Assembly (NCBI GenBank): GCA_947452905.1
Contig: CANGEP010000006.1
Coordinates: 87,121 to 151,120, forward strand
From: Bacteroidota bacterium
GTDB lineage: Bacteria > Bacteroidota > Bacteroidia > Chitinophagales > Chitinophagaceae
Direction: 5' to 3'
DNA: 64,000 nt
The position numbers were made by a program, and so were the translations under genes. Shown here piece by piece: positions 58,219 to 64,000 of this stretch (its first letter is position 1; the number at the start of each line of letters is the position of its first letter). Below the pieces are notes generated by a model. The model was given only the letters and a program-made list of their open reading frames with translations, searched no databases and was not told the origin of the DNA.

Positions 58219-59593
58219 ATTTTCGTTTATTAAACCAAATATCACTTAAGCTATAGCCAACAGTAAATTGAATATAACTTTCTTGAAATTTATTTACACT
58301 GCTACCTCTTTGCCCAAATTGTAGCGCTAAATTAAGCACTGTAAATTGATAATCATAAGAACGATATTTACGAACAGGAAGCCCCATACCTACTGAAAAA
58401 TTGGATACGTTTAAACCGTTTTGATCGATATTGATATAATCTTTACCAAAATTAAATCCAGCACGATAAGTGACATTTGACCAATAGTTTTCTACATCAA
58501 ATGGATTTGGACAAAATTGAACACCCAGCCTTGTCATGTATGAATTGGAAAGTTGATCGGCTACGCCATAGAAGCTGTATTTGTCTTTCCAGGATGCTTG
58601 ATCAAATTGAAGTCCGAGCACCCATTGATCATAAGTACCTTTGTTGCTTGTTTCTTTTTTATGCAAAGCAATTCCAATACTAATGGCTGCAGGTATTTTA
58701 ATAGATCCAGGAATATTCGTAGTAACTGATGCGGTATCAAGTGCTGTTTCTGTTGATGTTGTAAATGACCCTATAGATCTCACCACATCTTGTTTGGCTG
58801 TTAATTTTTGATCTAAGGTATAAGTAGCGCCATAGCTTAGCGAATATTCGGTTTTATCAGTCGATTTTTCGTGAGTGGTGGAAGAAATATTGAATTCACC
58901 TTGCGCACCTAATTGTAAAAACAAGCCATTAAAAACGGTATTAGTACTAGCTAATGATTGATAAAAATAGGTAGAGTCTACATTGTATTGAAAGGACTTA
59001 ATATTTTGAATTTTCTTTTTACCGAAATTAAATCCAGTATTAACACCTACGGAAAAATTCTTCCAACCTTTACCAAATCCTAAAAATGCTTGGTTCATTC
59101 CTCCTTGTCCAACATAGTTATTGTATAAACTATCCCCTGACTTTAAAATTTTTAATTCGTTGATGGAGTAATTTACTTGTGTGATTGGACGAAGCCCGAA
59201 TGCCATCCCAATTTTTTTAACTTTATTGATGGGAATACCAATAGCTAAATAGTTGGGTACAAAATAAGTAGACTGAAATCTTGAAACAGGGTCATTGCTT
59301 TTTAAAGTATTGTTGGTTAAATTCATTCCCAAGTCAAAAGTGGTCATGAAAATAGAACTATAAGTAGCGGGGTTATTAAAATTGACGCTTTGTCCAAAAC
59401 TTCCATTCATGCTAGCCGTATAAGGGGTAGTTAAACCACCCATTGCTTGGCTGGTAGTGTTTTGACTATTCGTAATCTCATTGCCTAGTCCATATCTAGA
59501 AAAGGGGGAGTTAATTTGAGCTTTGGCGGATGTAAAAACACTGACCAAGAGGATAAAGGGGGTTAGCCTAATTATTTGTTTCACAGATAGCAT
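58211..59593 (-). CDS. Outer-membrane beta-barrel protein, FadL-like
   Basis: The 460-residue protein has a signal peptide (to residue 25, ending AKAQ), the Bacteroidota start INSPFSRYGLGNEITN, then AMGGLTTPYTASM and NFNNPATYSS, as in FadL-type porins. About 14 alternating strands and a C-terminal FTVGYSLSDIWF follow. Such proteins lie between coaX and lptC across many Bacteroidota. A lipid- or assembly-related role is likely but not shown. It overlaps coaX by 26 bases at its start. Confidence 0.85.
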   Translation of the reverse strand: MLSVKQIIRLTPFILLVSVFTSAKAQINSPFSRYGLGNEITNSQNTTSQAMGGLTTPYTASMNGSFGQSVNFNNPATYSSIFMTTFDLGMNLTNNTLKSNDPVSRFQSTYFVPNYLAIGIPINKVKKIGMAFGLRPITQVNYSINELKILKSGDSLYNNYVGQGGMNQAFLGFGKGWKNFSVGVNTGFNFGKKKIQNIKSFQYNVDSTYFYQSLASTNTVFNGLFLQLGAQGEFNISSTTHEKSTDKTEYSLSYGATYTLDQKLTAKQDVVRSIGSFTTSTETALDTASVTTNIPGSIKIPAAISIGIALHKKETSNKGTYDQWVLGLQFDQASWKDKYSFYGVADQLSNSYMTRLGVQFCPNPFDVENYWSNVTYRAGFNFGKDYINIDQNGLNVSNFSVGMGLPVRKYRSYDYQFTVLNLALQFGQRGSSVNKFQESYIQFTVGYSLSDIWFNKRKYD

Positions 59594-60293
59594 AGAGTCC
59601 TTTAAATATTAAATTTTGGTCGGCAAATATCCTCTTTTTTAAGTGAGGCGCAAAATAACAAATGTCCCCGCCGGTTAATAGCACGTTAAAGTTGGCATAT
59701 TTAGCCTCATATGCCGTTATGATGCCGTCAATTTCGGCCGAAATACCCAAAATCACCCCCGATAATAGGTTGGTTTTGGTGTCATAGCCAACAAGTGTAA
59801 ATTCATTGGAAGGGGTAATTAGGGGTAATAAGGCAGTTTGTTCGTGCATTGCCCTAAACCTCATTTGCATACCGGGAGAAATACTTCCTCCTAAAAATTC
59901 ATGTTGGTTATTGACAAAATTAAAAGTGATACAAGTACCTAATGAGATTACTAAATTATGTTGGTTGGGGTATAAGTTTACCGCAGCTGCTATGAGTGCT
60001 AAACGGTCTGCACCAATGGTTTCGGGCTTTCCAACTGGGGTGGTAAAATTGATTTTAGTAGTTGGTCCAAGTAAGTGAAATTTACTTTTTGCTGCCAATA
60101 TTGTTTCAATTGCCGGATCATGATGAATGACCGAGGATAGGATCGTTTTGTCAGGGTTCCATTTCGCTAATAATTCAGTTATGGTCTCGGGCTTTGCATT
60201 TTCTAGCACTATTTGCTCCTGAAAGCCATTTTCTTTAAAAATGGCCACTTTAAGTCGGGTATTTCCAAAATCAAAACAGAGTGTTGTAGACAT
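59568..60293 (-). CDS. coaX: Type III pantothenate kinase
   Basis: CoaX phosphorylates pantothenate, the first step of coenzyme A synthesis. The 241-residue protein has the N-terminal LCFDFGNTRLKVAIF, IGADRLALIAAAVN, VISLGTCITFNFV (phosphate-binding), and GGSISPGMQMRFRAMHEQTA, in the order of the type III family. It has no similarity to CoaA. It heads the coaX-OMP-lptC-aldo/keto reductase run. The upstream gap to the glycosyltransferase gene (104 bases) shows no clear promoter. Confidence 0.94.
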   Translation of the reverse strand: MSTTLCFDFGNTRLKVAIFKENGFQEQIVLENAKPETITELLAKWNPDKTILSSVIHHDPAIETILAAKSKFHLLGPTTKINFTTPVGKPETIGADRLALIAAAVNLYPNQHNLVISLGTCITFNFVNNQHEFLGGSISPGMQMRFRAMHEQTALLPLITPSNEFTLVGYDTKTNLLSGVILGISAEIDGIITAYEAKYANFNVLLTGGDICYFAPHLKKRIFADQNLIFKGLYAICETNN

Positions 60294-60397
60294 ATAGTTT
60301 CGCTTAACTCAAAATTATACTCTTTGTTGCAAAGTTTAGGTAAAACAATAGGCAAGTTGAAAAAGTTTTCGGTTATTTGAGCTCTAAATAAAGGGCT

Positions 60398-61273
60398 ATG
60401 AAGGTTGCAGGATTTACGATTATTAAAAACGCGGTTATCAATGATTTCCCGATCCTAGAGGCCATTCGCTCCATTTTACCTGTAGTGGACGAAATGATTG
60501 TCTTAATTGGCGACTCTAGTGATGAAACCGTTGCCTTAATAGAATCCATTGGAGATCCAAAAATTAAAATACATCATTCTGTTTGGGATAAGCAACTTAG
60601 AAAAGGCGGTTCGGTTTTGGCGGTGGAAACCGATAAAGCCTTTGCTTTAATTGATGCGTCATTTACTTGGGCTTTTTATATACAGGGAGATGAAGTAGTG
60701 CATGAAAAATATCATGCAAGTATTAAAGAAGCTTGTCAACAATATGCGGAGGATCAGGAAGTACAAGGGCTACTTTTTAATTATGCGCATTTTTTCGGCA
60801 CTTATGATTATGTAGGAGATAGTAGAAAATGGTATGCACATGAAACAAGAATTATTAGAAATAATAAATCCATATCAGCTTATCGAGATGCACAAGGTTT
60901 TAGAATCGGAAAAACTAAATTACCAGTAGCCGCTATAGATGCATGTATTTATCATTATGGTTGGGTAAAAAGCCCTGAGCAGATGAAAAAGAAACAAAAG
61001 CAAAGTGCTACTTATTGGAACGATGATACCAAGATGCAAGAAATTATTGCGAGCCCTGATTATTATGATTTTACGGGCTTCGATTCATTAGAAAAATTTA
61101 CTGGCACTCATCCTAATGTAATGCTAGAAAGAATTAAACAAAAAAATTGGGCCATCGATTTAGATATTTCTAAAAAGAATTTTTCTTTTAAAAATAGAGT
61201 ATTGTATTATTTTGAAAAATGGACGGGTATTCGTCCCTTTGATTTTAGAAATCATAAAATCATAAGACCTTAA
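60398..61273 (+). CDS. Glycosyltransferase family 2-like protein
   Basis: The 291-residue protein has the GT-A start KVAGFTIIKNAVINDFPILE and IRSILPVVDEMIVLIGDSSDE, where DSSDE lies near the donor-binding Asp, and then FYIQGDEVVHEKYH (a DxD-like GDE). The C-terminal part has IDACIYHYGWVKSPEQM, typical of this subgroup with His/Trp. It may add sugars to cell-surface glycans. It starts a small operon: its TAA shares bases with the next ATG (TAATG at 61271-61275). Confidence 0.85.
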   Translation: MKVAGFTIIKNAVINDFPILEAIRSILPVVDEMIVLIGDSSDETVALIESIGDPKIKIHHSVWDKQLRKGGSVLAVETDKAFALIDASFTWAFYIQGDEVVHEKYHASIKEACQQYAEDQEVQGLLFNYAHFFGTYDYVGDSRKWYAHETRIIRNNKSISAYRDAQGFRIGKTKLPVAAIDACIYHYGWVKSPEQMKKKQKQSATYWNDDTKMQEIIASPDYYDFTGFDSLEKFTGTHPNVMLERIKQKNWAIDLDISKKNFSFKNRVLYYFEKWTGIRPFDFRNHKIIRP

Positions 61274-62013
61274 TGTTATATTCTATCAACGATATTATAC
61301 AAGCGGTACAAAAAGGAGATTTTCTTTTGTTGGCGAAAACTATTACACATCTCGAAAACAAGGAAGAGGGGAGTGAAGATTTTATCGACAAGTTAAGCTC
61401 CCAAAAGACGCCAGTTATTGGAATTACAGGGCCTCCCGGAGCTGGCAAAAGCACATTAATTTCCTCTTTAGTTGGAAAGATGGTGGAGCAAGGAAACAAA
61501 GTGGCAGTGGTTTCGGTAGATCCTTCATCTGTAGTGCATAAAGGGGCTTTATTAGGGGATCGTATTAGAATGAGAGAATGGTATTTACATCCCTCTGTTT
61601 ATATAAGATCCTTAGCCACCAGAGGACATCTAGGCGGGCTAGTATCCTCTATTGAAGCCATTGTTAAATTATTGCAAGTGGTGGGCTTTGATGCAATCAT
61701 TTTAGAAACAGTAGGTGTGGGCCAGTCAGAAGTGCAAGTGGCCCAGATTGCATTTCCAACTTTGTTAGTGTTAGTGCCAGAAGCAGGGGATGATATTCAA
61801 ATGATGAAATCAGGTTTATTTGAAGTGGCCAATATTTTTGTTGTAAATAAAACCGACCGACCCGAAGCTCAAAAATTTGTAAATCATTTACGACAAAATT
61901 TAGCAGAAAGAGCAGTTGGCATCAACAAAATTTCACTCGTAGAAACAATTGCTAATAATGGAGAAGGTGTTGCCGAATTACTTACAGTGATAAAATCTTA
62001 TCATGCATCTTAA
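61273..62013 (+). CDS. Short MeaB/ArgK-family G3E GTPase
   Basis: The 246-residue protein has the MeaB GTPase core: P-loop GITGPPGAGKSTLISSLVG, VSVDPSSVVHKGALLGDRIR, RSLATRGHLGGLVSS, the ETVGVGQSEVQVA switch and NKTD. MeaB loads adenosylcobalamin into methylmalonyl-CoA mutase. Typical MeaB proteins are about 330 residues with N- and C-terminal dimerisation helices; this one lacks the C-terminal arm and most of the N-terminal helices. No mutase gene is near. It could be a minimal MeaB or a divergent chaperone. It is translationally coupled to the glycosyltransferase gene. Confidence 0.8.
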   Translation: MLYSINDIIQAVQKGDFLLLAKTITHLENKEEGSEDFIDKLSSQKTPVIGITGPPGAGKSTLISSLVGKMVEQGNKVAVVSVDPSSVVHKGALLGDRIRMREWYLHPSVYIRSLATRGHLGGLVSSIEAIVKLLQVVGFDAIILETVGVGQSEVQVAQIAFPTLLVLVPEAGDDIQMMKSGLFEVANIFVVNKTDRPEAQKFVNHLRQNLAERAVGINKISLVETIANNGEGVAELLTVIKSYHAS

Positions 62014-63181
62014 ATTTAAATGGGATAATTTAATTACACATAATTGGATCGCCACTACGATTTGGTTTGGCTTAGTTGCGCTGGCATTATTGAATGCGGT
62101 AAATGGGAATGCTTTTAATAATTTTATCATTTTTAAACAGTCATTTTTTCATTTGCAAAATCATACTAATTTATATGCTTTATATGTAAATGAATACTGG
62201 GACCATTATTATTATAGCCCAAGCTTTGCTGCATTGATAGCACCCTTTTCATTTTTACCTTCCTTTATGGCGCCTTATGCCTGGGGGTTTTTTGATGCCG
62301 GCATTTTATATTATGCGATTAAGCAATTACCTATTGCCCCCAAATATCAAAATTTTATATTATTATTATCCGCCAACGAGATGATGAATGCGGCTTCTAA
62401 TTTGCAGAGCAATGGTATTATGGCTGCTACCCTTATTTTAGCTTTTGTTTACTTGTTAAAACAAAAAGAAACAAAGGCTTCTGTCTTTATCTTAGTTGGC
62501 TTTTTTATTAAGCTATATAGTATTGCAGGACTTGCTTTTTTCTTTTTTAGTAATCATAAAAAACGTTTTATAGTTGGGTTCCTTTTTTGGCTCCTCGTGA
62601 TTGTACTATTACCCTTAATTTTTACTAGTCCGAATTTTTTAATACAATGTTATCGGGATTGGATGACTGCATTGTCTTTAAAATCAAATTTTGATGTTAC
62701 TGTTTCGATGCATCAAAATATGGTGGATATAACATTGCAGGGAATGGTAAAACGTATTTTAAATTTACCGACTTTAAGCAAATGGATATTTATTATACCA
62801 GGGCTGATTGTTTTTGGTGCACAGTATCTTTTTTATCAATACTTTACGCATCCTATTTACAGACTCTATCTTTTATGTTCGGTATTGCTTTTTATTATTG
62901 TTTTTAATACAGGTACAGAATCACCTACATTTATTATTGGGGTACCTGCTATTTGTTTGTGGTATGTGCTACAAGAAAAAACAAAATGGACAGCTACCAT
63001 TTTTATAGTGTCCATCTTTTTTTCAAGTTTTTCCTACTCAGATATTTTTACTCCCTGGCTAAGAACCCACATTATGATGCCCTATGCTTTAAAAGTACTA
63101 GGTTGCTTTATTGTTTGGGTAACCATTGCAGTGCAAATTTTTACCAAGCAGTTTTTGAAATTGACGCTAAAAAATAACTAG
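62003..63181 (+). CDS. GT87/DUF2029 family membrane glycosyltransferase
   Basis: The 392-residue polytopic protein (about nine to ten spans) matches the mannosyltransferase-like DUF2029 family by YEYWD-type YVNEYWDHYYYSPSFAALI, APFSFLPSFMAP and FLVGFFIKLYSIAGLAFFF-like segments. Such enzymes use polyprenyl-phosphate sugars outside the membrane. It overlaps the MeaB-like gene by 11 bases and may share a surface-glycan role with the GT2 protein at 60398, although the GTPase between them is hard to fit. Confidence 0.82.
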   Translation: MHLKFKWDNLITHNWIATTIWFGLVALALLNAVNGNAFNNFIIFKQSFFHLQNHTNLYALYVNEYWDHYYYSPSFAALIAPFSFLPSFMAPYAWGFFDAGILYYAIKQLPIAPKYQNFILLLSANEMMNAASNLQSNGIMAATLILAFVYLLKQKETKASVFILVGFFIKLYSIAGLAFFFFSNHKKRFIVGFLFWLLVIVLLPLIFTSPNFLIQCYRDWMTALSLKSNFDVTVSMHQNMVDITLQGMVKRILNLPTLSKWIFIIPGLIVFGAQYLFYQYFTHPIYRLYLLCSVLLFIIVFNTGTESPTFIIGVPAICLWYVLQEKTKWTATIFIVSIFFSSFSYSDIFTPWLRTHIMMPYALKVLGCFIVWVTIAVQIFTKQFLKLTLKNN

Positions 63182-63195
63182 CCTTAAAAGTACAC

Positions 63196-63402
63196 TTAGG
63201 CTTGTTTCTCGTTTTTCCACCATTTAAAGGCAATATAGCCCATAATGGCAAAAGGCATTGCAGCTAAGTATAAAACCCCTGCATTAAAGCCTTTTCCTGC
63301 TTCCTCGCCCATTTGACTAGCGGTTTTGGTACAAATTGAACATTGAGCATATAAGCTCGCTGTTATGACTTGTAATAGTAATATTAGGGAAAAACGTTTC
63401 AT
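63196..63402 (-). CDS. Small exported membrane protein with CSIC motif
   Basis: The 68-residue protein has a signal peptide (to about residue 18, ending LYAQ), then mature CSICTKTASQMGEE, a glycine-containing hinge and one transmembrane segment (VLYLAAMPFAIMGYIAFKWW). I recognise the pattern (CxxC followed by a TM) from Bacteroidota but no function. The two Cys could bind a metal or form a disulfide. I prefer ATG 63402 to TTG 63411. It is convergent with the GT87 gene (14-base gap). Confidence 0.75.
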   Translation of the reverse strand: MKRFSLILLLQVITASLYAQCSICTKTASQMGEEAGKGFNAGVLYLAAMPFAIMGYIAFKWWKNEKQA

Positions 63403-63427
63403 GGGGTACAAAATTACAATAAAAAAA

Positions 63428-63451
63428 CCCGAACATACAAAGCTGTTCGGG
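63428..63451 (-). terminator. Terminator of the bTHX gene
   Basis: CCCGAACA (63428-63435) pairs with TGTTCGGG (63444-63451) around TACAAAGC. On the reverse strand a T-run follows (complement of 63420-63427). It ends the transcript of the gene starting at 63591. Confidence 0.85.
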
Positions 63452-63477
63452 GAATCTTATAATAAGGCTAAACTGGC

Positions 63478-63591
63478 TTAAGCGCTAGCTTTAGTGGCTT
63501 TTTTAGCTTTAGTAGTCTTGTGTGGTCTGCTCTTTCCAAAAGAACCTAAGAATCTTTTTCCTTTTGCTGTTTTTTTATCTCCTCTACCCAT
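63478..63591 (-). CDS. 30S ribosomal protein bTHX
   Basis: This 37-residue gene reads MGRGDKKTAKGKRFLGSFGK and ends in a Lys/Ala/Thr-rich tail (SRPHKTTKAK then KATKASA). It matches the THX family pattern MGRGDKKTxKGKRxxGxxGKxRP, a small basic subunit of the 30S ribosome head first seen in Thermus and widespread in Bacteroidota. It sits between HU and the small CSIC gene, flanked by terminators on both sides, and has its own -7 box, so it is monocistronic. Confidence 0.93.
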   Translation of the reverse strand: MGRGDKKTAKGKRFLGSFGKSRPHKTTKAKKATKASA

Positions 63592-63621
63592 GATAATTTG
63601 TTTTATTTAGTGATTGGATAG

Positions 63622-63629
63622 CAAAAATA
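63622..63629 (-). promoter_or_regulatory. -7 box TATTTTTG upstream of the bTHX gene
   Basis: On the reverse strand TATTTTTG (TAnnTTTG) lies 30 bases before the ATG at 63591. The -33 position falls inside the HU terminator hairpin, where there is no TTG, so terminator and promoter share sequence. Confidence 0.5.
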
Positions 63630-63630
63630 A

Positions 63631-63658
63631 AAAAACCCCCTGATAAAAGGGGGTTTTT
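63631..63658. terminator. Terminator of the HU gene
   Basis: AAAAACCCCC (63631-63640) pairs with GGGGGTTTTT (63649-63658) around TGATAAAA. The stem is perfect and gives T-runs on both strands; it ends the HU transcript. Confidence 0.93.
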
Positions 63659-63676
63659 ATTGAAATAAATTTCAAA

Positions 63677-63946
63677 TTACAATTTACCGCTCAATTCTTT
63701 ACCAGCTTTGAAACGGGCAACTTTTTTAGCTTTGATTTTGATAGTCTCACCTGTTTGTGGGTTACGACCAGTTCTTGCAGCACGCTTAGATACTGAGAAA
63801 GTACCAAAACCTACTAAAGTTACTTTATCACCTTTTTTCAAAGATTTAGTAACTGCTTCGATGAAAGCATCTAAAGCTGCGTTAGCTGATGTTTTTGGTA
63901 AATCTGCGCTGTCCGCGATGTGTGCGATTAATTCTGCTTTGTTCAT
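63677..63946 (-). CDS. HU family DNA-binding protein
   Basis: The 89-residue protein is a complete [43 protein letters not shown], the beta-arm [20 protein letters not shown] with the conserved RNPxTG/KI pattern, and the end [11 protein letters not shown]. It bends and compacts DNA as a dimer. It lies alone with its own promoter box and terminator. Confidence 0.97.
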   Translation of the reverse strand: MNKAELIAHIADSADLPKTSANAALDAFIEAVTKSLKKGDKVTLVGFGTFSVSKRAARTGRNPQTGETIKIKAKKVARFKAGKELSGKL

Positions 63947-63978
63947 AGATGTGTTTTTTATAGTTTTAAACGATAGAA

Positions 63979-63986
63979 CAAATTTA
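63979..63986 (-). promoter_or_regulatory. -7 box TAAATTTG upstream of HU
   Basis: On the reverse strand TAAATTTG matches TAnnTTTG, 32 bases before the HU ATG. The -33 element would fall outside the window. Confidence 0.55.
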
Positions 63987-64000
63987 TTAGGTTTTATGAA

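Noticed and set aside
1..64000. tRNA, rRNA, insertion sequence, prophage or integrase genes
   Set aside because: I looked through all gaps and frames and found no cloverleaf-like sequence, transposase, phage or integrase product; gaps are mostly under 150 bases.

Overview
This window is a compact, low-GC stretch of chromosome from a member of the Bacteroidota, most likely the Chitinophagia/Chitinophagaceae (inference). The support is family content typical of the phylum: GldC, an IPExxxVDY protein, DUF6089, paired OmpH/Skp proteins behind BamA, ribosomal protein bTHX and Bacteroidota-type OmpA-era envelope genes. Upstream of many genes there are TAnnTTTG boxes, the -7 element of the Bacteroidota primary sigma factor. 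Coding density is very high. Several convergent genes overlap at their stop codons (3486-3489, 7763-7776) or are separated by 4-14 bases. No intergenic gap exceeds about 210 bases. I see no tRNA or rRNA gene, insertion sequence, prophage or CRISPR array.

Layout. 1-5600: a partial transketolase subunit, a half-length carB, a thiol peroxidase, a membrane-anchored AraC-type regulator and the iron transporter feoB. 5600-17700: an M28 peptidase, selD-birA, rsfS-ftsH-LUD protein-lpxH-mscS, a MerR-type regulator, gldC, a YqeY protein and a CvpA protein. 17700-29050: an envelope biogenesis block (CBS protein, BamA/TamA-like protein, nadK, DUF6089, uppS, bamA, two ompH, murI), then rpmH-rnpA-yidD. 29100-30290: sodB and tadA. 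30295-40733: an accessory-looking sugar oxidation cluster. 40886-51200: metabolic and membrane genes (aldehyde dehydrogenase, glutathione peroxidase-like, dusB, CPBP protease, cdsA-psd, yjjG, SDR, a PLP sulfur-amino-acid enzyme). 51219-64000: a deoxyhypusine-synthase-like gene, an 84-bp tandem repeat made of hairpins, a second M28 peptidase, rpiB, tatC, a CorC/HlyC-type protein, an aldo/keto reductase, lptC-OMP-coaX, a glycosyltransferase-meaB-like-GT87 operon, bTHX and HU.

The most system-like region is 30295-40733. Two divergent operons and a third gene encode a flavin GMC dehydrogenase, its Tat/lipoprotein small subunit, a lipoprotein cytochrome c, a secreted DUF1080 (3-keto-disaccharide hydrolase family) protein, three xylose-isomerase-like TIM barrels (two with Tat-like signals), and two Gfo/Idh/MocA oxidoreductases (one with a Tat-like signal). 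Together they suggest periplasmic C3 oxidation of glycosides, cleavage of the 3-keto product, and later reduction or isomerisation. tatC, needed to export several of these proteins, lies in the same window.

Other points of interest are: the carB gene that stops at the junction between its two homologous halves; the perfect 84-bp tandem repeat of terminator-like hairpins between convergent genes; a bacterial deoxyhypusine-synthase-like protein that keeps the lysine of the catalytic WGK motif; a short MeaB-like GTPase; and paired inverted repeats in front of bamA and inside the divergent sugar promoter region.
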